A DNA stretch of 64,000 nucleotides, from assembly GCF_014698965.1 (NCBI RefSeq), contig NZ_JACXAE010000110.1, forward strand, positions 1 to 64,000, given 5' to 3'. The translations under genes and the position numbers were made by a program. Under the pieces are notes generated by a model. That model saw only the letters and a list, made by a program, of their open reading frames with translations. It did no database searches and was not told where the DNA came from. Positions 16,972 to 25,629 of this stretch are shown in pieces; positions within the stretch are counted from its first letter, which is position 1, and each line of letters opens with the position of its first letter. The DNA comes from Iningainema tapete BLCC-T55. Its GTDB lineage: Bacteria > Cyanobacteriota > Cyanobacteriia > Cyanobacteriales > Nostocaceae.

Positions 16972-18240
16972 ATGATGACTGCACAAGAAATTCCAGATGA
17001 AATTGTTCTCTCAGTGAATGGGGTATCGAAGAAGTTTTGTCGAGATTTGAAGCGATCGCTCTTCTATGGACTTCAAGATATTGCCGCTGAAGTGTTAGCG
17101 ATCCGTAACAAAAGTGAAAATTTGCGTCCAAAGGAGTTTTGGGCGTTGAAGGATGTTACTTTTCAGGTGCGACGGGGAGAAGCACTAGGCTTAGTGGGGA
17201 AGAATGGCAGTGGTAAATCCACACTGCTAAGGATCATATCTGGTTTGATTAAACCAGATACTGGATTTGTTGAAGTTTATGGTCGAGTAGCACCACTGAT
17301 TGCATTGGGTGCTGGATTTAATCCTATTTTGACAGGTAGGGAAAACATTTATGCCAACATGTCAATTTTAGGTTTATCTAACCAAGAAATAAACGAGCGA
17401 TTTGCTGAAGTTGTCGATTTTGCAGAAATCGCAGATGCAATTGAAGCACCAGTACAGAGTTATAGTTCTGGGATGGCAGCACGATTAGGCTTTGCTTGTG
17501 CCATTCATACCCAACCAGATATCCTACTGATTGATGAAGTACTAGCCGTCGGAGACATCAAATTTAGAGCCAAATGTTACCGAAAACTAGCTCAATTGCG
17601 AGAGCAAGGAGTTGCCTTCATATTAGTATCTCACAGTTCAAATTCAATCCTCTCCAAATGTGAATCAGCAGTTTACCTTTCCCAAGGAGAAGTGATTGCA
17701 GCGGGAGATGCAGTTGCGGTGACACGTAAGTATGAAAATGATTTATTTCAACAAGGAGGAGCAAAAACAGCAGGGGAAATTTGCCTACAGAAAAAACTTG
17801 AGCAAGATAGCACTGGTTTGGATATTACTTCTGTCTTCTTTAGAGATCGGTATGGTAATAAAATTAGTCCTATTAGTGGAGAGTTTGTCGAAGTTTGTGT
17901 AGGTTGCTTTGTTCACAAAAAAATGAATGGAGTCAACATTACTCTTAGTTTTAGAGAGCAGGTAGGAGAAGGAGACAAAATTTTAGTCATCAGTACTCTC
18001 CACGATCGCGAACCACTCCAGCTTTCACTAGGGGAAAACGACATGCTGATAGAAATGCCTTACCTGGGCTTAAAACCAGGTGCATATGTAATGGATATTC
18101 ACGTATTTGAAGGTAATTACATATTACTTGATACTGTTGTATCCTTTGAATTTATGGTTGAGGGACTTGGTAGCATGAGCCAATGTTTATTCTATCAACC
18201 AAGAATCTGGAAGGCGGAAAGTTCAGCACAAACATATTAA
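16972..18240 (+). CDS. ABC transporter ATPase for polysaccharide export, Wzt-like
   Basis: 422 aa. The nucleotide-binding domain has Walker A GKNGSGKST (76-84), the signature YSSGM (164-168), Walker B ILLIDE (184-189) and the switch histidine His221. The conserved region FWALKDVTFQV and GAGFNPILTGREN are typical of Wzt/TagH/KpsT exporters. The C-terminal ~140 residues (from about 280) form a beta-rich domain like the carbohydrate-binding domain of Wzt, which recognises the non-reducing end of the exported chain. It should pair with the permease at 7987-8892. The two are separated by eight kb, which suggests insertion of genes between them. Confidence 0.92.
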   Translation: MMTAQEIPDEIVLSVNGVSKKFCRDLKRSLFYGLQDIAAEVLAIRNKSENLRPKEFWALKDVTFQVRRGEALGLVGKNGSGKSTLLRIISGLIKPDTGFVEVYGRVAPLIALGAGFNPILTGRENIYANMSILGLSNQEINERFAEVVDFAEIADAIEAPVQSYSSGMAARLGFACAIHTQPDILLIDEVLAVGDIKFRAKCYRKLAQLREQGVAFILVSHSSNSILSKCESAVYLSQGEVIAAGDAVAVTRKYENDLFQQGGAKTAGEICLQKKLEQDSTGLDITSVFFRDRYGNKISPISGEFVEVCVGCFVHKKMNGVNITLSFREQVGEGDKILVISTLHDREPLQLSLGENDMLIEMPYLGLKPGAYVMDIHVFEGNYILLDTVVSFEFMVEGLGSMSQCLFYQPRIWKAESSAQTY

Positions 18241-18246
18241 TTGATC

Positions 18247-19101
18247 ATGGATAGTGAAATTATGGTAAAGTGTGTTTCCCAGCTTTATAATGTTCATCCT
18301 AATAGCGATATATATGTTATTGGCACAGGTACGAGTTTGAGAGTTTTTCCCATATCTCTACTCGAAAACAAAATTACTATCGGCTTAAACATGGCATGGA
18401 AAACAGTTCCTGTTCGTTATAGCATAACTATTCATCCTGAGTTAAGCATTCCTGAGTTTTTACCTGACGAAAAGCCAAAACCAGAAATCACCTGGGTGAC
18501 AAAATACAACAAAACTAAAGGTTTAGTTTCTCCTGAGCAATTTAAATATGCTGAAGAAAACTTCTATTTCTTTGAGACAGAAGGACGCTCTAATACACAA
18601 CCACCAAACAAACCTTCTGACGCAGGGCGGATACTAGAGTGGGTGCGCAAACCTACAGATAATAAATTGTATCTCTGGACTTCTATTGCCCAATCAGGGG
18701 TAAATTTAGCTGCTAATATGGGAGCCAAAAACATCATATTAATAGGTTGTGATAACTGCGCTCTGTTAGATAACCATCATGCGCATCAACAACATACAAG
18801 ATGGAGAGATGCATCTCCAGAAGAGCGCTACAGAGAATATTATGAAGGCTTGGCAGAAATGCGTCCAGTTTTGCGCGATCGCGGAATAAACCTTGTCAGT
18901 TTAACGCCATTTCTCAGCCTTGCCCATCCTGAAAAAGACTTTGAGCGTATTTGTACAGAAACTAATCAACCTAAATACATTGCTAGTAAGCCGGATATAA
19001 CTCCAAAGCTGGATTACAGAAGATATTACCTACAACAAATAAAAAAGACAATCAAAAAAATATTGTTACTCGAAGAAAGGCAAAAAGTAGAAGGAAAGTA
19101 A
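18247..19101 (+). CDS. DUF115/MptE-like Rossmann protein of unknown role
   Basis: 284 aa from ATG 18247; a TTG at 18241 abuts the ATPase stop codon. IYVIGTGTSL near the N-terminus is a nucleotide-binding-type loop. IGLNMAWK, then SGVNLAANMGAKNIILIGCD and a His-rich LLDNHHAHQQHTRW stretch follow. This pattern resembles the DUF115/6-hydroxymethylpterin-pyrophosphokinase-like proteins, some of which sit in flagellin-glycosylation and surface-glycan clusters. No signal peptide or membrane segment is visible. It is probably translated with the ATPase gene, so a role in glycan synthesis is plausible but unproven. Confidence 0.6.
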   Translation: MDSEIMVKCVSQLYNVHPNSDIYVIGTGTSLRVFPISLLENKITIGLNMAWKTVPVRYSITIHPELSIPEFLPDEKPKPEITWVTKYNKTKGLVSPEQFKYAEENFYFFETEGRSNTQPPNKPSDAGRILEWVRKPTDNKLYLWTSIAQSGVNLAANMGAKNIILIGCDNCALLDNHHAHQQHTRWRDASPEERYREYYEGLAEMRPVLRDRGINLVSLTPFLSLAHPEKDFERICTETNQPKYIASKPDITPKLDYRRYYLQQIKKTIKKILLLEERQKVEGK

Positions 19102-19136
19102 GCTTGAATAAAATTAGACTTGAGTAAAAAATACTT

Positions 19137-20642
19137 ATGTTCAAACAAAAAAATCAACTATACTTGAGTGTATTCATTTTTTTCTGGGCATTATTTGCTT
19201 TAACAAATAATGGCATAGATTTATCAGAAGGTAGATATCATTACCTCTTAGCAGAACAAATTATCAAATATGGAAGATTAGACTTTGATTCTGTACCGCC
19301 AGACTCAGTTTTTACATTAGCACCCAATGGTAAATACTATGCTTCACATGAAATAGGCAACACACTCTTCTTACTACCCACAACAGCTATTAATATTTTC
19401 ATAGAAAAAGTTTTATCACTTTTTACCACTAAAGGCATAACTAGAATCAAAGATTTTATAGTTTCTTTTCAAGCTGGTTTTTATTCCGCAGTTTGTGCCA
19501 CCACCTTTTTTGCTATATTACAAACTAGATTTTTTCTGCCAATTGCCTCCTGCTTCTTGGCAACTTTGTGCCTAGTATTTACTACTTTTTTCTGGACTTA
19601 CTCGCGTAATTTATTTGATGGCGTTCTTTGTTCTACACTTTTAACTTTATCTATATTTTTCTTATTTAACTTCCGTTTGAATAAAAACAATTTATTTTTA
19701 GTTAGTGCTTTTATTTTCTTAGGTTTTGGATTCATTACCAGGTTATCAATAATAATTGCAATTTTTCTTTCATTAATATACGTAATCACAATTAGAGGAA
19801 CTTTTTTACTTAAATTTAAAAGAGTTGGTATTGCAACACTAACTTTGATACCTTTTATAATCTGGCAGTTTTGGTATAACCAGATCAGAACTGGTGTGTT
19901 TTATCTTTCTCCAGTACAAACACCACAGTACGTAATTAACAACGGTTTAGATGGCAATCTTTTGGTTGGAGTATTAGGGTATTTACTGAGTCCAGGTAAA
20001 AGTATATTTGTTTATGCACCTTTACTACTTTTATCTCTCATACTTTTTCACAGATTCTATAAAAGCTATAGGTATGAAGCTATATATATATTGTCAATAT
20101 TTATATTATGGCTGTTGTTACATGGAAAAATGAGAAGTTGGTATGGTGCGTGGGGATGGGGACCACGTTATTTTATCATCATATTACCTATCTTGTTTAT
20201 TCCTTTTGCATCTCACATCGACTTGATTATCAAGAAAGTATTTTTCCGGTTAATTGCCATTGTTTTAGGTACTTTTGGTTTTGCTCTAGCTATTTCTTCT
20301 ATGATGTCTAACTGGTTGGTTAGAATAGATTATGCAATTCAAAATAAAACATTTGACGATCGCGAGTTTGTTTGGGGATTTTGGAATAGTCAATCAGTTG
20401 ATATGCTGAGAGCAGGTTTAGAAAATTTGATGCGGATAATTACAAATTCACCAGTACCTGAAAAAGCAAAAATTTACCCTGGACAAATTGAATATGTAAG
20501 TAATACTATTAATATTTGGTTGAATTATAATGGTACTAAATTGCCGCTCATAATTAGAGCGCTTCCTCTAATATTTTTGTGTTTTTTGATGTATATAGCT
20601 TTGCGTAATATTTTCAGGTATGAGTATGCGAAAAGCGGATGA
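19137..20642 (+). CDS. Multi-pass membrane protein, ArnT/GT39-like
   Basis: 501 aa with around ten membrane helices. The first outside loop contains NNGIDLSEGRYHYLLAEQI, placing acidic residues where GT-C enzymes have their catalytic pair. RSWYGAWGWGPRYF near residue 345 is a motif often seen in uncharacterised GT39-like proteins of glycan clusters. It likely transfers a sugar from a polyprenyl-phosphate donor to a lipid-linked glycan in the periplasm. The donor and acceptor cannot be told. It is AT-richer than the housekeeping genes upstream. Confidence 0.65.
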   Translation: MFKQKNQLYLSVFIFFWALFALTNNGIDLSEGRYHYLLAEQIIKYGRLDFDSVPPDSVFTLAPNGKYYASHEIGNTLFLLPTTAINIFIEKVLSLFTTKGITRIKDFIVSFQAGFYSAVCATTFFAILQTRFFLPIASCFLATLCLVFTTFFWTYSRNLFDGVLCSTLLTLSIFFLFNFRLNKNNLFLVSAFIFLGFGFITRLSIIIAIFLSLIYVITIRGTFLLKFKRVGIATLTLIPFIIWQFWYNQIRTGVFYLSPVQTPQYVINNGLDGNLLVGVLGYLLSPGKSIFVYAPLLLLSLILFHRFYKSYRYEAIYILSIFILWLLLHGKMRSWYGAWGWGPRYFIIILPILFIPFASHIDLIIKKVFFRLIAIVLGTFGFALAISSMMSNWLVRIDYAIQNKTFDDREFVWGFWNSQSVDMLRAGLENLMRIITNSPVPEKAKIYPGQIEYVSNTINIWLNYNGTKLPLIIRALPLIFLCFLMYIALRNIFRYEYAKSG

Positions 20643-20645
20643 ATT

Positions 20646-20682
20646 TGAGAAACCCGGTTTCTTGAAGAAACCGGGTTTCTCA
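20646..20682. repeat. GAAACCCGGTTTCT inverted repeat
   Basis: TGAGAAACCCGGTTTCTT then GAAGAAACCGGGTTTCTCA, forming a near-perfect 37-base palindrome. A second copy lies at 26637-26669. This repeat type is dispersed in filamentous cyanobacteria. It begins just after the stop codon of the upstream gene. Confidence 0.8.
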
Positions 20683-20726
20683 AGGGATCAGCAAATTTAT
20701 TACCTATTTACATTTGAGGCTGGAGT

Positions 20727-22187
20727 ATGCTTTTTAATTCATATGCTTTTATCTTTGTTTTTCTCCCTATCACTCTTTTCGGATTTTTTTCTATTGCTAA
20801 ATATCGTTTAATTAAGTTAGCGATAGGTTGGTTAGTATTAGCTTCGTTAGTTTTTTATGCTCAGTGGACTATTGTATATCTACCGTTATTACTGATTTCT
20901 ATTTTATTTAACTATCAAATCAGTACTTTTATAACTAATGCCAAGCAAGGAAGTAAAAAAGCCAAAACTTTTCTGTGGATAGGACTTTTAGTTAATTTTG
21001 GACTGTTGGGATATTACAAATATGCTAACTTTTTTCTCGGAGCCATAGATAAGGTAACGGGACTTAATCTGGGTATTTCTGAAATTGTGCTACCGATTGG
21101 AATTTCCTTTTACACATTTACCCAATCAGCATATTTAGTAGATGCTTACCGAGGCGAAACAAAAGAGTATAGTTTTCTCACCTACTGCTTATTAGTTACA
21201 TTTTTTCCTCACTTAATTGCCGGTCCAATTTTACATCATAAGGATGTAATTCCCCAGTTTGAAAATCTGCGCAATTTCGTTTTTTCACCTAAGAATATGG
21301 CTTTAGGTTTATCCTTATTTGTGATGGGGCTGGGGAAAAAGTTGTTAATTGCCGATCCTGTGTCGCAGTGGGTAGATCCTCTGTTCAGAGCTGCTGATAC
21401 ACTCAGTTGTTTAGAAGCGTGGGTAGGTGCGTTGGGTTATACGTTCCAACTATACTTTGACTTCTCCGGATACTCGGATATGGCAGTAGGTTTGGGATTA
21501 ATGCTGAATATTCACTTACCGATAAACTTTGATTCCCCTTACAAGTCTATATCTGTCATTGAGTTTTGGCGGCGCTGGCATATTAGCCTTTCTAACTTTC
21601 TACGTGATTACTTATATATCCCTTTAGGTGGTAACCGTCGAGGAAAGACTAGACAATATATTAATCTCTGGCTAACTATGTTACTGGGTGGTTTATGGCA
21701 TGGAGCAGGTTGGACATTTGTGATATGGGGTGCGCTACACGGAACTTTACTGGTAATTAACCACTGGTGGCGTAAACTACAGATACCTTTGCCCAAGCTG
21801 TTATCGTGGACGATGACGTTTGTTGCAGTAGTAGTTGGTTGGGTAATATTTCGAGCCGCATCAATTAAAGATGCGATCGCAATGTTGATAGCAATGACTG
21901 GTGTGAAAGGATTTATCATGCATCCTAGCTATCAACCTTACCAAGAATGGATGGATAAATTTGGCGCTAATATGAATGGAGAATTACCACGTTTAGCAGT
22001 GAGCTTTGGATGGATATTAACAGTTTTAATTGGATTGTTATTGTGGGTTACTCTTCTTCCAAATTCACAACAGGTATTGCAAAAAATAAAATTTAATTTG
22101 TGGTGGGCTACATTTCTTGGTTGTATAGCTACTCTTTGCTTGTTGAGTCTAAATCGTGTTTCTGTCTTCCTTTATTTTCAGTTCTAA
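20727..22187 (+). CDS. MBOAT-family O-acyltransferase (AlgI-like)
   Basis: 486 aa, the usual length. It is a polytopic membrane protein that passes acetyl groups across the inner membrane for O-acetylation of an extracellular polysaccharide, as AlgI does for alginate and PatA for peptidoglycan. Conserved blocks are LPIGISFYTFTQSAYLVDAYRG, FFPHLIAGPI, FDFSGYSDMA and FWRRWHISLS. The catalytic histidine region is GGLWHGAGWTFVIWGALHG (His325 and His338). The gene 13 bases downstream encodes an AlgJ-like partner, as in known acetylation pairs. Confidence 0.93.
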   Translation: MLFNSYAFIFVFLPITLFGFFSIAKYRLIKLAIGWLVLASLVFYAQWTIVYLPLLLISILFNYQISTFITNAKQGSKKAKTFLWIGLLVNFGLLGYYKYANFFLGAIDKVTGLNLGISEIVLPIGISFYTFTQSAYLVDAYRGETKEYSFLTYCLLVTFFPHLIAGPILHHKDVIPQFENLRNFVFSPKNMALGLSLFVMGLGKKLLIADPVSQWVDPLFRAADTLSCLEAWVGALGYTFQLYFDFSGYSDMAVGLGLMLNIHLPINFDSPYKSISVIEFWRRWHISLSNFLRDYLYIPLGGNRRGKTRQYINLWLTMLLGGLWHGAGWTFVIWGALHGTLLVINHWWRKLQIPLPKLLSWTMTFVAVVVGWVIFRAASIKDAIAMLIAMTGVKGFIMHPSYQPYQEWMDKFGANMNGELPRLAVSFGWILTVLIGLLLWVTLLPNSQQVLQKIKFNLWWATFLGCIATLCLLSLNRVSVFLYFQF

Positions 22188-22200
22188 CCATTGTACTACC

Positions 22201-23334
22201 ATGACAATTTCAACCGTTAAGTATAAACGCTTCTTGTTTTCAGTTTTGACAATTGTTTTGTGCAGTTGTTTATTTATTGCTGGACTGAACCTTATGATCG
22301 ATCCTTTTGGATTCATGGGTAGTCCAGCTATTGCAGGTTTAAATAAATTCAAAACGGAAAGAGAAGATTACCCCAGATTATTTAAGGCAGCAGATATTAT
22401 TCGGATTAAGCCAAAAACAATTTTTTTAGGTACTTCTACAACTGATTATAGTTTAGAGCCAAATCATCCCGGTTTAGCTAACTTACAACCTGCTTATAAT
22501 TCTGCATTACCTGCTGTAAATATGTACGAGCTAATGCGTTATTTTGAACACACGCTCTACAACCAGCCTGAGCTTAAGCAAGTGATTATTGGTATTGATG
22601 CATTTATATTCGATCAGTATAGACCAAATAGGGTTGATTATGATGAGCAGCGGTTATTGACTAATAAACGCTCTTATCATGATATGTTCAATGTAACTTT
22701 TTCCATGAATGCTTTTCTCGCTAGTTTAAAAACTATTGGCACAAATTTGCACAATTCTGACTTTCAACCTTATGCTTTTAATGGTAAACGTAATGAAAAT
22801 TGGTTTACTAATAGTAAGCCAGCTATTTACAGGTTTATTAGTTCTCTAAATAGAGATTTGCCAGAAATTATTACACTTTCAGATGAGCGATTTAATAATT
22901 TCAAGAAAGTGATTGAAGTATGTCGTGAACGAAATATTGATGTCAAAGTATTTATGCCACCTCTACATGCTAGTGTTATGGCTGGCTATGTTCTTAATGA
23001 CAAAATCAAAGTAATTGAAGAAACGAAGCGTAGACTTGTGAACATTATTCCTGTCTGGGATTTTTCTGGCTTTAATAGCATCACTATAGATCCAGTTAGC
23101 AATAACATGAAAAACTATGTAGATGCCTTTCATTACCGCAGAGAAATTGGCAACTTAGTACTGAATCGATTACTTAACTTTCAAACGCAAACTGTGCCAT
23201 CTGATTTTGGTTATTTGATGAAGCCGGAAAATATTGACACTCATTTTGCGGAAATTCGTTCTCAGGCAAAAAATTGGTTGAAAGATAATTCTGAGTTGGC
23301 GAAGTTATTACAAGAAGTAGGGGGTGTGAAGTAA
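22201..23334 (+). CDS. AlgJ/AlgX-like SGNH protein, partner of the acyltransferase
   Basis: 377 aa from ATG 22201; an upstream GTG at 22156 would overlap the acyltransferase gene. One N-terminal membrane anchor (about 10-30) is followed by a periplasmic domain. Residues IFLGTSTTDYSLEP resemble the first block of the SGNH/DHHW family. VDAFHYRREIGNLV near the C-terminus supplies a D-x-x-H pair. In alginate producers such proteins complete the transfer of acetyl groups onto the polymer. The tight spacing after the MBOAT gene supports this role. The match is by motif and context only. Confidence 0.7.
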   Translation: MTISTVKYKRFLFSVLTIVLCSCLFIAGLNLMIDPFGFMGSPAIAGLNKFKTEREDYPRLFKAADIIRIKPKTIFLGTSTTDYSLEPNHPGLANLQPAYNSALPAVNMYELMRYFEHTLYNQPELKQVIIGIDAFIFDQYRPNRVDYDEQRLLTNKRSYHDMFNVTFSMNAFLASLKTIGTNLHNSDFQPYAFNGKRNENWFTNSKPAIYRFISSLNRDLPEIITLSDERFNNFKKVIEVCRERNIDVKVFMPPLHASVMAGYVLNDKIKVIEETKRRLVNIIPVWDFSGFNSITIDPVSNNMKNYVDAFHYRREIGNLVLNRLLNFQTQTVPSDFGYLMKPENIDTHFAEIRSQAKNWLKDNSELAKLLQEVGGVK

Positions 23335-23381
23335 TTACAACTACATAAAAAAGCTAATTACAAAATAGGAGGATAATCAAG

Positions 23382-24224
23382 ATGCAATCTTTACTCGCTA
23401 ATGTTAAGAAAAGTGATATATTTACTGAACCATTCCCACATATAGTTATCACTGATGCTCTTGATAGTGAAATCTGCTCTAGATTAATTGATGAATTTCC
23501 TCCTTTGAACATAATTACTGAAGGTGTAGAGTTTTCTAGCAATGAACGGTTTAGCTACTCTGCTCATAAAGTTTTATCAAACTCACAAATTAGTGAGTTG
23601 TGGCGGGAATTTGTTAAAGTTCAAACTTCTCAAGTTTTTTTTGCTCAATTTGTCAGTTTGTTTGGGGAGTATATTCAGCAAATATATCCTGACTTTGAGC
23701 AAAACATTCAATCTATTCAAACCCTAACATCTGGAATTAGGTATGTTGATGAATTTCCTAACGTCGATGTCTTACTTGATGCTCAAATTTGTGTAAATGC
23801 TCCTGTAATTAGTAAACCATCTTTGATTAAACAAGCTCATGTGGATCGTCGGCAAGTTTTATTTGCGGGACTTTATTATTTACGTCGTCCAGAAGATCAA
23901 TCTACTGGTGGTGATTTAGAAATCTACCAGTTTAAAAATGGCAAAGCTTACGGCTTTAACAACCAATTTATTGATGATAAATACGTTGAGTTAGTTAAGA
24001 CTGTTAAGTATGATAGCAATGTCTTGGTTTTGTTCCTCAATTCCATACAATCTTTACATGGTGTTACTGTTCGCTCTGTCACTGATTCGCCCAGATGCTT
24101 TCTTAATTTAGTTGGAGAGGTTAAACAACACTTATTCGATTGGACATTTTATCAAGAAAGAAAAAGTTGGACAGATCAACTCGCAGCCAAGATGAGTAAA
24201 GTTTTATCTTTGGCTTCAAGGTAG
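23382..24224 (+). CDS. 2-oxoglutarate/Fe(II)-dependent oxygenase-like protein
   Basis: 280 aa, cytosolic by appearance. The iron-binding facial triad is seen as His153-x-Asp155 (QAHVDRR) and His226 (SLHGVTVR). An arginine suited to bind 2-oxoglutarate follows (Arg230 or Arg238). GGDLEIY between them matches the jelly-roll core. The likely reaction is hydroxylation of a small molecule, sugar nucleotide or protein side chain coupled to 2-oxoglutarate decarboxylation. An AGGAGG site precedes the ATG. It stands between the acetylation pair and a membrane protein, so a modification of the same glycan is possible. The substrate is unknown. Confidence 0.8.
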   Translation: MQSLLANVKKSDIFTEPFPHIVITDALDSEICSRLIDEFPPLNIITEGVEFSSNERFSYSAHKVLSNSQISELWREFVKVQTSQVFFAQFVSLFGEYIQQIYPDFEQNIQSIQTLTSGIRYVDEFPNVDVLLDAQICVNAPVISKPSLIKQAHVDRRQVLFAGLYYLRRPEDQSTGGDLEIYQFKNGKAYGFNNQFIDDKYVELVKTVKYDSNVLVLFLNSIQSLHGVTVRSVTDSPRCFLNLVGEVKQHLFDWTFYQERKSWTDQLAAKMSKVLSLASR

Positions 24225-24303
24225 GAAAAAGCAAAACATATCTCTGTTACCGCCTGATTATCTAAAAAATCAGGCGATCGCTATCTATAAAAAATCATTT
24301 GCT

Positions 24304-25629
24304 ATGCAGTTAAATAAATTCACTAAATTTGAGCAATTGAAAACTGATCTCGCCAATCAGTTTTCTAATATCTATAAACAAGCTTGGCAAAACTGGCTGG
24401 ATATTTTGCTCATGGTTATTCTTGGTATCTTGGCAGGAATAGCATCTTACAAAGGCGCACAAATGATTCATCCTTTCCTACTTGCCGATCAAGCAGAGGA
24501 TATCTGGTTTGGATCTGATCTTGCAAGAGTCTTAGCCAACATGGTTTCTCGAACAAGTAATAATTTTCGCACTACCGTACATCCTTTGTTTCCACTCTTC
24601 GCCTATCCACCAATGGCTGTACTTGCTAAATTGGGATTTCATCCACTGGTGGCAACTAGAATAGTCATTGCTACAGTAGCTGGGCTATGGTTAGGGGCAA
24701 TTTTCTGGCTCTTACGACTTATTGGTTGTCAGCGATTTGATGCAATTATTTTTAGCTTACTAGCAGCTACTAGCGCCGCCGCAGTGTTTTGGTTTGTTGT
24801 CCCAGAAACCTACTCTTTTGGCTCTCTTTCTATGTTACTAGGATTATGTTTTGCTGTCGTCGCACAACAGCAAAAATTTTCTTCTTTGTGGTACATCGCT
24901 GTAAGCGCGATGACATTAAGTATCACCACAACTAATTGGATGGTGGGAATCATCGTAACATTTGTCAATAATTCGAGAAAGCGAGCTGTACTAATTACTG
25001 TTTATGCACTCTGCCTTGTGGGCTTGCTGTGGGGCGTGCAGAAATTATTCTTTCCCAGCGCTCAGTTTTTTATTGCTCAGAAAGAAGAAGCAAACTATAT
25101 ATTACCAGCCACATCCGGTGGTCCTATCCGGATCTTTCAAGCTTTAATATCTCACACAATAGTTATGCCCGCGATCAAAATAGATAAAATTCCTGGAGGG
25201 CATGATTGGCTTGTGATGTTTACCCAAATGTCACGCCCAGGTTCAGCAACTATATGGGGAACAGTAGCCGTTATTTTATGGACTGCTTTACTTGGCTTGG
25301 GCTTGTGGGGATTTTTCTCGACTAAGCAGCACTTCAAATTCCGAATAATTCTAGGACTAACACTCCTTGGACAAGTCGCACTACATTTAGTATATGGCGA
25401 TGAAACATTTCTCTACTCATTACATTTCGTCATATTTTTTATAGTTTTGGTGGCATTTAGTACGCTGACTCGTGCCCGCCCCTTAGCGTTACTGTTAGCA
25501 ACGATGTTAGTGCTAAGTGCAGGGGTGAATAATGGCTCGGAGTTTGAGCGAGCTAAAAGTTTTGTTGAGAGTGTCGCTCCGGCACAATACGAACTACCTT
25601 TATCTATCCAACCTGAGATTAAAAAATGA
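24304..25629 (+). CDS. Polytopic membrane protein, possible GT-C enzyme
   Basis: 441 aa, about ten hydrophobic helices after a short amphipathic N-terminus. The first outside loop has LLADQAEDIWFGSDLARV, again with acidic residues as in GT-C folds. A second loop contains VPETYSFG. I do not recognise a precise family. Its stop codon overlaps the ATG of the next glycosyltransferase by four bases (ATGA), so the two are translationally coupled and likely act on the same glycan. Confidence 0.6.
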   Translation: MQLNKFTKFEQLKTDLANQFSNIYKQAWQNWLDILLMVILGILAGIASYKGAQMIHPFLLADQAEDIWFGSDLARVLANMVSRTSNNFRTTVHPLFPLFAYPPMAVLAKLGFHPLVATRIVIATVAGLWLGAIFWLLRLIGCQRFDAIIFSLLAATSAAAVFWFVVPETYSFGSLSMLLGLCFAVVAQQQKFSSLWYIAVSAMTLSITTTNWMVGIIVTFVNNSRKRAVLITVYALCLVGLLWGVQKLFFPSAQFFIAQKEEANYILPATSGGPIRIFQALISHTIVMPAIKIDKIPGGHDWLVMFTQMSRPGSATIWGTVAVILWTALLGLGLWGFFSTKQHFKFRIILGLTLLGQVALHLVYGDETFLYSLHFVIFFIVLVAFSTLTRARPLALLLATMLVLSAGVNNGSEFERAKSFVESVAPAQYELPLSIQPEIKK

